A stretch of 64,000 bases of DNA from Streptomyces sp. SolWspMP-5a-2 (lineage in GTDB: Bacteria > Actinomycetota > Actinomycetes > Streptomycetales > Streptomycetaceae), in the NCBI RefSeq assembly GCF_900091845.1, contig NZ_FMCI01000148.1, positions 1 through 64,000 of the forward strand, given 5' to 3'. Made by a program: the position numbers and the translations under genes. The stretch's first letter is position 1. Each line of letters starts with the position of its first letter. Below, one piece after another: positions 55,762-63,254 of this stretch. The notes beneath the pieces were generated by a model. That model worked only from the letters and a program-made list of their open reading frames with translations, ran no database searches and was not told the DNA's origin.

Positions 55762-56505
55762 ATGGGTGTCTCCACCTCGTCCCCGGAAAAGGGGATTTCC
55801 GTCGTCACGGTCGACTTCCCGCCGGTGAACGCGCTGCCGGTGGCGGGCTGGTTCGCGCTGGCCGACGCCGTGCGCGCGGCCGGCCGCGACCCGAGGACCC
55901 GGTGCGTGGTGCTGGCGGCCGGGGGGCGGGGGTTCAACGCGGGCGTGGACATCAAGGAGATACGGGCGGGCGGCGCGCGCACGCTGGTGGGCGCCAACCG
56001 GGGCTGCTCCGAGGCGTTCGCCGCGGTGTACGACTGCGAGGTGCCGGTGGTGGCCGAGGTGCACGGCTTCTGCCTGGGCGGCGGCGTCGGCCTGGTGGGG
56101 AACGCGGACGCGATCGTGGCGAGCGAGGACGCCGTCTTCGGCCTGCCGGAGCTGGACCGCGGCGCGCTGGGCGCGGCGACGCACCTGGCCCGGCTGGTCC
56201 CGCAGCACCTGATGCGGACCCTCTACTACACCTCGCGCACGGTGACGGCGGCCGAGCTGCGGGCGCACGGCGCGGTGTGGCGGGTGACGGCCCGCGCGGA
56301 GCTGCGCGCGGGGGCGCTGGAGCTGGCGCGGGAGATCGCCGCGAAGGACGGCGAGCTGCTGCGGCTGGCGAAGGCGGCGATCAACGGCATCGACCCGGTC
56401 GACGTCCGGCGCGGATACCGCTTCGAGCAGGGCTTCACGTTCGAGGCGAGCGCGCTCGGGGTCGGCGACCGGGTCCGGGACACGTTCGGGACGGAGGGCG
56501 GGTAG
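55762..56505 (+). CDS. echA20: Enoyl-CoA hydratase family ring hydrolase, EchA20-like
   Basis: A crotonase-fold enzyme of 247 residues. Oxyanion-hole segments are CVVLAAGGRGFNAGVDIKEI and EVHGFCLGGGVGLVGNADAI; FGLPELDRGALGAATHLARL follows. In the mycobacterial pathway EchA20 hydrolytically opens ring D of the HIP-derived CoA ester. ATG 55762 is preferred over ATG 55717, which sits inside a KstR2-type operator. It heads a tight operon with ipdA (next codon after its stop), ipdB and ipdC. The steroid role is inferred from synteny and operators; the fold alone would only say crotonase. Confidence 0.85.
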   Translation: MGVSTSSPEKGISVVTVDFPPVNALPVAGWFALADAVRAAGRDPRTRCVVLAAGGRGFNAGVDIKEIRAGGARTLVGANRGCSEAFAAVYDCEVPVVAEVHGFCLGGGVGLVGNADAIVASEDAVFGLPELDRGALGAATHLARLVPQHLMRTLYYTSRTVTAAELRAHGAVWRVTARAELRAGALELAREIAAKDGELLRLAKAAINGIDPVDVRRGYRFEQGFTFEASALGVGDRVRDTFGTEGG

Positions 56506-57351
56506 GTGGGCGACAAGACGATGACGGCCGAGGAGGCCGTCTCCCGGCTGGAGAGCGGGATGACCCTCGGCATCGGCGGCTGGGGCTCGCGGCGCAAGCC
56601 GATGGCCCTGGTCCGGGCGCTGCTGCGGTCGGACGTCCGCGACCTCACGGTCGTCTCGTACGGCGGCCCCGACGTGGGCATGCTGGCGGCGGCCGGCCGG
56701 CTGCGGCGGCTGGTGACGGCGTTCGTCACCCTGGACTCGATCCCGCTGGAGCCGCACTACCGGGCGGCCCGGGAGCGCGGCGCGTTCGAACTGACCGAGG
56801 TCGACGAGGCGATGTTCATGTGGGGGCTGCGGGCGGCGGCGAACCGGCTGCCGTTCCTGCCGGTGCGCGCGGGGCTCGGTTCGGACGTGATGCGAGTCAA
56901 CCCCGAGCTGCGGACGGTCACGTCCCCGTACCCGGACGGCGAGACGTTCGTGGCGATGCCCGCCCTGCGGCTGGACGCGGCGCTGGTCCACGTCAACCGC
57001 GCCGACCGGCTGGGCAACGGGCAGTACCTGGGGCCCGATCCGTACTTCGACGACCTGTTCTGCGCGGCGGCGGAGACCGCGTACCTGTCGTGCGAGCGGC
57101 TGGTGGACACGGCGGAGCTGGCGAAGGCGGGCCCGCCCCAGTCCCTGCTGGTCAAACGGCACCGGGTGACGGGGGTGGTGGAGGCCCCGAACGGCGCGCA
57201 CTTCACCTCGTGCGCGCCGGACCACGGACGGGACGAGGCGTTCCAGACGCTGTACGCGACGACGCCGTGGCCGGAGTTCTCGGCCCGGTTCCTCGCCGGG
57301 GACGAGGCGGCGTACCGGGCGGCGGTCGACGCCTGGGCGGAGGAGCGGTGA
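56506..57351 (+). CDS. ipdA: CoA-transferase-fold ring hydrolase, alpha subunit (IpdA)
   Basis: A 281-residue class I CoA-transferase-fold subunit: GMTLGIGGWGSRRKPMALVR, LTVVSYGGPDVGMLAAAGRL and VDEAMFMWGLRAAANRLPFL, with GLGSDVMRVNPELRTV further on. In the HIP pathway IpdA and IpdB together form a hydrolase that opens ring C of the COCHEA-CoA intermediate; they are not a true CoA transferase. The GTG start directly follows the echA20 stop, and the end overlaps ipdB by 4 nt. I cannot verify the catalytic Glu without alignment. Confidence 0.86.
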   Translation: MGDKTMTAEEAVSRLESGMTLGIGGWGSRRKPMALVRALLRSDVRDLTVVSYGGPDVGMLAAAGRLRRLVTAFVTLDSIPLEPHYRAARERGAFELTEVDEAMFMWGLRAAANRLPFLPVRAGLGSDVMRVNPELRTVTSPYPDGETFVAMPALRLDAALVHVNRADRLGNGQYLGPDPYFDDLFCAAAETAYLSCERLVDTAELAKAGPPQSLLVKRHRVTGVVEAPNGAHFTSCAPDHGRDEAFQTLYATTPWPEFSARFLAGDEAAYRAAVDAWAEER

Positions 57352-58100
57352 CGGGCGGGGAGCGGGTGAACGGGACGGACCTGGGCGGGGTGACCCGCGC
57401 CGAGTACTGCGTGGTCGCGTGCGCGGAGGCGTGGCGCGGCGCCGGGGAGATCCTGGCGAGCCCGATGGGGGTGATCCCGTCGATCGGGGCGCGGCTCGCC
57501 AGGCGGACCTTCGCGCCCGACCTGCTGCTGACCGACGGGGAGGCCACGCTGGTCGGTGCCGACGGCACGGTGGAGGGATGGCTGCCCTACCGGCAGCATC
57601 TGGAGCTGGTCGCGGGCGGACGGCGGCACGTGATGATGGGGGCGAGCCAGATCGACCGGTTCGGCAACCAGAACATCTCCTGCGTCGGGGACTGGCGGCG
57701 GCCCAGGCGCCAGTTGCTCGGGGTGCGCGGGGCGCCGCTCAACACCCTGAACAACCCGACCAGTTACTGGATACCGCGGCACTCCCGGCGGGTCTTCGTG
57801 GAGCGGGTGGACCTGGTGTGCGGGGTCGGCACCGACCGCGCGGCCGGGGCCCGGTACCACTGTCTCCCGAGGGTCGTCTCCGACCTGGGCGTCTTCGACT
57901 TCGCGACACCCGACGGGTCGATGCGGCTGGCGTCGGTCCACCCCGGGGTCACGGTGGAGGAGATCGAGGAGGCGACCGGCTTCCCGCTGACCGTGCCGCC
58001 GCGGGTCCCGTCGACGAGGGCGCCGACGGCGGCGGAGCTGCGGCTGATCCGGGAGGTCGTCGACCCGGCGGACACCCGCTCCCGCGAGGTCGGCGCGTGA
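57348..58100 (+). CDS. ipdB: CoA-transferase-fold ring hydrolase, beta subunit (IpdB)
   Basis: A 250-residue partner of IpdA: AEYCVVACAEAWRGAGEILA, SPMGVIPSIGARLARRTFAP, the GASQIDRFGNQNISCVGDW loop and NTLNNPTSYWIPRHSRRVFV, typical of this subunit. The start is GTG 57348, overlapping the ipdA stop (GTGA); GTG 57366 is an alternative with a better-spaced GGGGAG. The overlap on both sides (ipdA, ipdC) shows translational coupling in one transcript, as expected for a two-subunit enzyme. Confidence 0.86.
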   Translation: MTGGERVNGTDLGGVTRAEYCVVACAEAWRGAGEILASPMGVIPSIGARLARRTFAPDLLLTDGEATLVGADGTVEGWLPYRQHLELVAGGRRHVMMGASQIDRFGNQNISCVGDWRRPRRQLLGVRGAPLNTLNNPTSYWIPRHSRRVFVERVDLVCGVGTDRAAGARYHCLPRVVSDLGVFDFATPDGSMRLASVHPGVTVEEIEEATGFPLTVPPRVPSTRAPTAAELRLIREVVDPADTRSREVGA

Positions 58101-59173
58101 GGGGGACCGCGCTCACCCGGCTGGTCGGGGTCCGGCATCCGATCGTGCAGACGGGGATGGGCTGGGTCGCGGGCCCCCGGCTGGTGTCGGCGAGCGCCGA
58201 GGCGGGCGCGCTCGGCATCCTCGGCGCGGCGACGATGACCCTCGACCAGCTCCGCTCCGCGGTCCGGGAGGTGCGGTCCCGCACCGACGCGCCGTTCGGG
58301 GTGAACCTGCGGGCGGACGCGGCGGACGCGGGCGACCGGGTGCGGATCATGATCGAGGAGGGGGTGCGGGTGGCGTCGTTCGCGCTCGCCCCCTCGCCCG
58401 AGCTGATCGCGGAGCTGAAGGAGGCTGGGCTGGTGGTGATCCCGTCGGTGGGCGCCGCACGGCACGCCGAGAAGGTCGCCGCGTGGGGCGCGGACGCGGT
58501 CGTCGTGCAGGGCGGGGAGGGCGGCGGCCACACCGGTGAGGTGGCGACGACGGTGCTGCTGCCGCAGGTGGTGGACGCGGTACGGATCCCGGTGGTGGCG
58601 GCGGGCGGCTTCTTCGACGGGCGCGGGCTGGTCGCGGCGCTCGCCTACGGGGCGGCCGGCGTCGCGATGGGCACCCGGTTCCTGCTGACCTCCGACTCGA
58701 CGGTGCCCGACGCGGTCAAGGCCCGCTATCTGGCCGCGACGGTCCGGGACGTCACGGTCACCCGGGCGGTCGACGGCCTCCCCCACCGGATGCTGCGCAC
58801 CGACCTGGTGACGGCGCTGGAGCGGGCGGGGAGCGGGCGGGCGCTGCTGCGGTCGGCGCGCGAGGCGGCCGCGTTCCGCCGGGTCTCCGGCGCGAGCCGG
58901 CGGGGGATGGTCCGCGACGGCCTGGCCCTGCGCCGCGGGGCGGACCTGTCGTGGGGTCAGACGCTGCGCGCGGCGAACACGCCGATGCTGTTGCGCGCGG
59001 CGATGGTGGAGGGCCGTACCGACCTCGGGGTGATGGCCGCGGGCCAGGTCGCGGGGGTCATCGAGGACCTGCCGTCCTGCGCGGAGCTGGTGGCGGGGGT
59101 GATGGACCAGGCGGAGCGCATCATGACCGGGTGGCGACACACGGAGGAGGGGGCGGGTGAGGGGGGCGAGTGA
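58097..59173 (+). CDS. ipdC: Flavin-dependent oxidoreductase, nitronate monooxygenase-like (IpdC)
   Basis: A 358-residue (beta/alpha)8 flavoprotein of the nitronate-monooxygenase/2-nitropropane-dioxygenase family: HPIVQTGMGWVAGPRLVSAS, GVNLRADAADAGDRV, VVQGGEGGGHTGEVATT (FMN phosphate/His region) and AGGFFDGRGLVAALAYGAAG. In the HIP pathway IpdC acts with IpdF on the 5-hydroxy CoA intermediate. GTG 58097 overlaps the ipdB stop. The last codons (GAGEGGE) run into a G-rich repeat that may have altered the C-terminus. Confidence 0.86.
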   Translation: MRGTALTRLVGVRHPIVQTGMGWVAGPRLVSASAEAGALGILGAATMTLDQLRSAVREVRSRTDAPFGVNLRADAADAGDRVRIMIEEGVRVASFALAPSPELIAELKEAGLVVIPSVGAARHAEKVAAWGADAVVVQGGEGGGHTGEVATTVLLPQVVDAVRIPVVAAGGFFDGRGLVAALAYGAAGVAMGTRFLLTSDSTVPDAVKARYLAATVRDVTVTRAVDGLPHRMLRTDLVTALERAGSGRALLRSAREAAAFRRVSGASRRGMVRDGLALRRGADLSWGQTLRAANTPMLLRAAMVEGRTDLGVMAAGQVAGVIEDLPSCAELVAGVMDQAERIMTGWRHTEEGAGEGGE

Positions 59174-59240
59174 GAGGGGGCGGGCGAGGGGACCGGGTGA
59201 GGGGGGCGGGTGAGAGGGGGCGAGTGAGGGGGGCGGCGGC
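59150..59240. repeat. G-rich 14-bp degenerate tandem repeat at ipdC 3' end
   Basis: Units of the form GGGGCGRGTGAGAG recur about five times, beginning within the last ipdC codons and continuing past the stop. The plus strand is nearly pure G with regular GTGAG breaks, a sequence that could form G-quadruplexes. Confidence 0.7.
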
Positions 59241-59275
59241 GCGCACCCGCGAGCACCGCGCCCCGCCGCTCCCCC

Positions 59276-59427
59276 GGTCACAGCCGTCACAGCCGTCGCA
59301 ACCGTTCGATGATGGTCACAGCCGTCGCAGCCGTTCGTTGATGGTCACAGCCGGTCCATGATGGCCACGCCTCTCGATGAGGGTCACGGCCGCTCGGCGA
59401 TGGTCACAGCCGCTCGATGATGGTCAC
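59276..59427. repeat. Repeated copies of the fadA6 3' end
   Basis: The last codons of fadA6 plus stop (minus strand ATCATCGAGCGGCTGTGACC, 20 bases) occur about six times in decaying tandem copies beyond the gene. Two copies are enlarged by a 9-base CGTCGCAGC-type insert. As the period is not a multiple of three, copies outside the gene are out of frame. Confidence 0.8.
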
Positions 59428-60561
59428 GTTGGCCTGGCCGCCGCCCTCGCACATCGTCTGGAGGCCGAACCGGCCGCCGGTGCGCTCCAGTTCGTGCAGG
59501 AGCGTGGTCATCAGCCGGGCCCCGGTCGCGCCCAGCGGGTGGCCGAGCGCGATGGCGCCGCCGTTGACATTGACCCGGGCGGGGTCGGTGCCGGTCTCCT
59601 TCAGCCAGGCCAGCACGACCGGCGCGAACGCCTCGTTGATCTCCACGAGGTCGATGTCGGCCATGGTCAGACCGGTCCTGCGCAGGGCGTGCGCGGTGGC
59701 CGGGATCGGCGCGGTCAGCATGCGGATCGGGTCCTCGCCGCGCGCCGAGAGGTGGTGGACGCGGGCCCGGGGCGTCAGGGCGTGGTCCCGCACCGCCCGC
59801 TCGGAGGCGAGCAGCAGCGCGGCGGCGCCGTCGGAGACCTGCGAGGAGCAGGCCGCGGTGACGGTGCCGCCGTCCAGGACCGGCTTGAGCGCGGCCATCC
59901 GCTCCAGCGAGGTGTCCCGGCGCGGCCCCTCGTCGACGGCGACCGGACCGTACGCGACGCACTCCCTCACGAACCGCCCCGCGTCGATGGCGTGCAGGGC
60001 CCGCCGGTGCGAGCGCAGCGCGAACTCCTCCTGGTCCTCCCGGGTGATCCCCCACTTCGCGGCGATCATCTCGGCGCCGGTGAACTGGTTGACCGGCCGG
60101 TCCCCGTACCGTGCCCGCCAGCCCGTGCTGCCCGCGAAGGGGCCCTGGGTCAGGCCGAGGGGCTCGGCGGCCTGCCGGGTCGCGAAGGCGATCGGGATCT
60201 GCGACATGTTCTGCACGCCCCCCGCCACGACCAGGTCCTGGGTGCCGGAGAGCACGGCCTGCGCCGCGAAGTGCACGGCCTGCTGCGACGATCCGCACTG
60301 CCGGTCGACGGTGACGCCCGGCACCTCCTCGGGCAGTCCGGCCGCCAGCCAGCAGGTGCGGGCGATGTCCCCGGCCTGCGGCCCGACCGCGTCGAGGCAG
60401 CCGAGGACGACGTCGTCGACGGCGGCCGGGTCGACGTCGGCGCGGGCGACGAGGTCGCGCAGGACGTGCGCGCCGAGGTCGGCGGGGTGGACCGCGGCGA
60501 GCCCTCCCCCGCGCCGCCCGACGGGTGTGCGGACCGCTTCGACGATGTAGGCCTCGGCCAT
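59404..60561 (-). CDS. fadA6: Acetyl-CoA acyltransferase (thiolase), FadA6-like
   Basis: A 385-residue thiolase. The nucleophilic Cys89 is in VTVDRQCGSSQQAVHFAA, the His in ALGHPLGATGARLMTTLL and the second Cys in LQTMCEGGGQANVTIIERL. It cleaves a 3-ketoacyl-CoA with CoA. In the KstR2 regulon FadA6 performs the thiolysis late in ring C/D breakdown. ATG 60561 has GGGGAG 2-4 nt upstream. It is the last gene of ipdF-kstR2-fadA6, with a hairpin between it and kstR2. Its stop region is duplicated several times downstream. Confidence 0.9.
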   Translation of the reverse strand: MAEAYIVEAVRTPVGRRGGGLAAVHPADLGAHVLRDLVARADVDPAAVDDVVLGCLDAVGPQAGDIARTCWLAAGLPEEVPGVTVDRQCGSSQQAVHFAAQAVLSGTQDLVVAGGVQNMSQIPIAFATRQAAEPLGLTQGPFAGSTGWRARYGDRPVNQFTGAEMIAAKWGITREDQEEFALRSHRRALHAIDAGRFVRECVAYGPVAVDEGPRRDTSLERMAALKPVLDGGTVTAACSSQVSDGAAALLLASERAVRDHALTPRARVHHLSARGEDPIRMLTAPIPATAHALRRTGLTMADIDLVEINEAFAPVVLAWLKETGTDPARVNVNGGAIALGHPLGATGARLMTTLLHELERTGGRFGLQTMCEGGGQANVTIIERL

Positions 60562-60582
60562 GACGACTCCCCAGACTCCGAA

Positions 60583-60604
60583 CGCGCCGGTCGGCTCCGG
60601 CGCG
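60583..60604 (-). other. Intercistronic hairpin kstR2-fadA6
   Basis: Perfect 8-bp arms CGCGCCGG and CCGGCGCG with a 6-base loop between the kstR2 stop and the fadA6 start. It could act as a partial terminator or protect the mRNA. Confidence 0.6.
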
Positions 60605-60614
60605 TGCCAGCGGG

Positions 60615-61247
60615 TCAGATGCGGACGGCGATCCCGTCCAGCACCATCGACAGGTACTGGCGGGCGATCTCCTCGGGGCTGTGCTGCCCGCCGGGCCGGT
60701 ACCAGGACGCGGCGACCCAGACCGTGTCCCGCACGAACCGGTAGGTGAGCCGGACGTCGAGGTCGGCGCGGAAGACCCGCTCGGCGACCCCGCGTTCCAG
60801 CGTGGCCAGCCACGCCGTCTCGAACCGGCGCTGCGACGCGGCGAGGAACTCGAACCGGTCCTGCGCGACGAGCTGCCTGCTCTCCTTCTGGAAGATCGCG
60901 ACGGCGGCGCGGTGCCGGTCGATCTCCCGGAACGACTCGGTGACCAGGGCCTCCAGGGTGGCGCGCGGTCCCAGACCGGCGGCGAGGACGGTGTCGTAGC
61001 CGCTCCACAGCTCGTCCAGGAAGGTGCGCAGGATCTCCTCCAGCATCGATTCCTTGGAGTCGAAGTGGTAGTAGAGGCTGCCCGCGAGCATGCCCGCGTG
61101 GTCGGCGATCTTGCGGACGGTGGTGGCGTTGTAGCCCTGCTCGGCGAAGACCTCGGCGGCGGTGTCGAGGATCTCCCGCCGTCGGTCGCGGGCTGCGGCG
61201 GTGGGCCGCTCGGCGGCGGTCACCTGGGGCTTCTTCTTGGTCGGCAC
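60615..61247 (-). CDS. kstR2: TetR family repressor, KstR2-like
   Basis: A 210-residue TetR-family regulator. After a basic N-terminus the helix-turn-helix (about 22-70) reads REILDTAAEVFAEQGYNATT and VRKIADHAGMLAGSLYYHFD. The C-terminal ligand domain is all-helical, with FQKESRQLVAQDRFEFLAAS and RFVRDTVWVAASWYRPGG segments resembling KstR2. KstR2 represses the HIP genes until HIP-CoA binds. Two copies of a KstR2-type box sit at the two divergent promoters of this cluster, one just upstream of the ipdF-kstR2-fadA6 unit, so it would also repress itself. GTG start at 61247. Confidence 0.88.
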   Translation of the reverse strand: MPTKKKPQVTAAERPTAAARDRRREILDTAAEVFAEQGYNATTVRKIADHAGMLAGSLYYHFDSKESMLEEILRTFLDELWSGYDTVLAAGLGPRATLEALVTESFREIDRHRAAVAIFQKESRQLVAQDRFEFLAASQRRFETAWLATLERGVAERVFRADLDVRLTYRFVRDTVWVAASWYRPGGQHSPEEIARQYLSMVLDGIAVRI

Positions 61248-61269
61248 GCGTCCATTGTGGTCGGTCGCC

Positions 61270-62055
61270 CTAGGGGTGCTGACTGCTGACGGAGACGACC
61301 TCGCCGGTCAGGTACGAGGAGTAGCCGGACGCCAGGAAGACGATCACGTTGGCGACCTCCCAGGGTTCGGCGTGGCGGCCGAACGCCTCCCGGGCGGTCA
61401 GCTCCGCCAGCAGGTCCGGAGTGGTGACCTTGGCCAGGTGCGGATGGAGGGCGAGGCTGGGCGAGACGGCGTTGACGCGCACGCCCCAGGCGGCGGCCTC
61501 GACTGCCGCGCACCGGGTCAGCGCCATGACGCCCGCCTTCGCCGCGGCGTAGTGCGCCTGCCCGGCCTGGGCCCGCCAGCCCACCACGGAGGCGTTGTTG
61601 ACGATCACTCCGGCGCCAGTGCCGCGCATCAGCCGCAGGGCGGCCCGGGTGCACCGGAAGGTGCCGTTGAGTGTGACGTCCAGGACCCGGTCCCACTGGT
61701 CGTCGGTCATGTCGACGAGGTCCGACGTCCCGCCGAGCCCCGCGTTGTTGACGACGACGTCGAGTCGCCCGTGCAGGCGGACGGCCGTGTCGAACAGCGC
61801 GCGGACCTGGGTGTCGTCGGTGACGTCGCAGAGCCGCGCGGCGACCGCCCCGGGGAACTCCCGGGCGAGCGCCGCCTCGTGCTCCTCCAGTCGGCGCGCG
61901 TGGGTGTCGCTGATCAGGACGCGGGCGCCCTCCTCCAGGAGGCGGCGGGCGGTCGCGCCGCCGATGCCCGTGCCCGCGGCGGCCGTGACGACGGCGGTGC
62001 GGCCGGTCAGCAGTCCGTGCCCGGGGACGTAGGCCGGGCTCTCGACGCCTGTCAT
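61270..62055 (-). CDS. ipdF: Short-chain dehydrogenase, IpdF-like
   Basis: A 261-residue SDR with a slightly unusual nucleotide loop (AVVTAAAGTGIGGATARRLL, TAAAGTGIG where TGxxxGxG is usual), DVVVNNAGLGGTSD, catalytic Ser in VIVNNASVVGWRAQAGQAHY and YAAAK. In the HIP pathway IpdF oxidises the 5-hydroxyl of the CoA ester. The ATG start at 62055 is 17 bases from KstR2-type box 2. It is first in the ipdF-kstR2-fadA6 operon and divergent from the acyl-CoA dehydrogenases, matching Rv3559c beside Rv3560c. Confidence 0.86.
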   Translation of the reverse strand: MTGVESPAYVPGHGLLTGRTAVVTAAAGTGIGGATARRLLEEGARVLISDTHARRLEEHEAALAREFPGAVAARLCDVTDDTQVRALFDTAVRLHGRLDVVVNNAGLGGTSDLVDMTDDQWDRVLDVTLNGTFRCTRAALRLMRGTGAGVIVNNASVVGWRAQAGQAHYAAAKAGVMALTRCAAVEAAAWGVRVNAVSPSLALHPHLAKVTTPDLLAELTAREAFGRHAEPWEVANVIVFLASGYSSYLTGEVVSVSSQHP

Positions 62056-62071
62056 GGACCCACGCTAACCT

Positions 62072-62085
62072 ACCAAACACTTGTT
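62072..62085. promoter_or_regulatory. KstR2-type operator 2
   Basis: ACCAAACACTTGTT matches AnCAAGnnCTTGnT at all but one position. Read on the other strand, its surroundings (CCTAACAAGTGTTTGGT) are identical to operator 1 over 17 bases except one. It lies between ipdF and the divergent acyl-CoA dehydrogenase genes. Confidence 0.85.
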
Positions 62086-62114
62086 AGGGAAGCCGTCCGA
62101 GAAGGGTGCCGCCC

Positions 62115-63254
62115 GTGGACCTCAGCCCCTCCCCCGGCGACGAGGCGTTCCGCGCCGAGGCCCGCGCCTGGCTCGCGGCGCACGTGCCACGCACCCCGCT
62201 GCCGTCCCTGGAGACCGGGGAGGGGTTCGCCGCGCACCGCGCCTGGGAGGCCGAACTCGCCGCGGACCGCTGGTCGGTGGTGTCCTGGCCGGCCGAGTTC
62301 GGCGGCCGGGGGTGCGGGCTGGCGCGCTGGCTGGTCTTCGAGGAGGAGTACTGGGCGGCGGGCGCCCCCGGCCGGGTCGGGCAGAACGGCGTCAGCCTGC
62401 TCGCGCCGACCCTCTTCGACCACGGCACGGCCGGGCAGCGGTCCCGGGTGCTGGGGCCGATGGCGACCGGCGAGGTGGTGTGGGCGCAGGCGTGGTCGGA
62501 GCCGGAGGCGGGATCCGACCTGGCGTCGCTGCGCTCCCGGGCGGTGCGGGTGTCCGGGGGCTGGCTGCTGGAGGGGCAGAAGACCTGGTCGTCGCGGGCC
62601 GCGTTCGCCGACCGCGCCTTCGGGCTGTTCCGCACCGACCCGGACACGCCCCGCCCCCACCAGGGCCTGACGTACCTGATGTTCGACCTGCGCGCGGCGG
62701 GCGTCACGGTCCGCCCGATCGGACGCCTCGACGGGAGACCGGCCTTCGCGGAGATCTTCCTCGACGAGGTGTTCGTGCCGGACGAGGACGTGATCGGGGC
62801 GCCGGGCGAGGGGTGGCGGATCGCCATGTCGGCGGCGGGCAACGAGCGCGGCCTGACGCTGCGTTCGCCCGGCCGCTACCTCGCCGCCGCCGACCGGCTG
62901 GCGGCGCTGTGGCGGGAGCGGGGCGCCCCGGAGTCCCTGCGCGGGAGGGTGGCGGACGCGCTGATCGGCGCCCGCGCCTACGACCTCTACACCCGGGCGG
63001 CGGCCTCCCGCTTCCTGGCGGGCGAGGAGCTGGGCGCCGGGTCGAGCGTCAACAAGGTCTTCTGGTCCGAGTACGACCTCGCGCTGCACGAGACCGCCCT
63101 CGAACTGCTGGGCGGGGAGGCCGAGTTCGCGGACGGGCCGTGGGCCGAGGGGTACGTCTTCGCGCTGGCGGGCCCCGTCTACGCGGGCACCAACGAGATC
63201 CAGCGGGACATCATCGCCGAGCGGCTGCTCGGCCTGCCGAAGGGACGCCGCTGA
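62115..63254 (+). CDS. Acyl-CoA dehydrogenase, FadE30-like
   Basis: A 379-residue flavoprotein. Acyl-CoA dehydrogenase features are VVSWPAEFGGRGCGLARWLV, WAQAWSEPEAGSDLASLRSR (substrate/FAD site), WLLEGQKTWSSRAAFADRAF and the C-terminal AGPVYAGTNEIQRDIIAERL. The position divergent from ipdF next to a KstR2-type box corresponds to FadE30 (Rv3560c). FadE31-33 are alternatives not separable by eye. GTG 62115 has GAAGGG 8 nt upstream; GTG 62106 is too close to that site. It is followed with 1-nt overlap by a second dehydrogenase, suggesting a heteromeric enzyme as described for steroid-degrading FadE pairs. Confidence 0.87.
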   Translation: MDLSPSPGDEAFRAEARAWLAAHVPRTPLPSLETGEGFAAHRAWEAELAADRWSVVSWPAEFGGRGCGLARWLVFEEEYWAAGAPGRVGQNGVSLLAPTLFDHGTAGQRSRVLGPMATGEVVWAQAWSEPEAGSDLASLRSRAVRVSGGWLLEGQKTWSSRAAFADRAFGLFRTDPDTPRPHQGLTYLMFDLRAAGVTVRPIGRLDGRPAFAEIFLDEVFVPDEDVIGAPGEGWRIAMSAAGNERGLTLRSPGRYLAAADRLAALWRERGAPESLRGRVADALIGARAYDLYTRAAASRFLAGEELGAGSSVNKVFWSEYDLALHETALELLGGEAEFADGPWAEGYVFALAGPVYAGTNEIQRDIIAERLLGLPKGRR

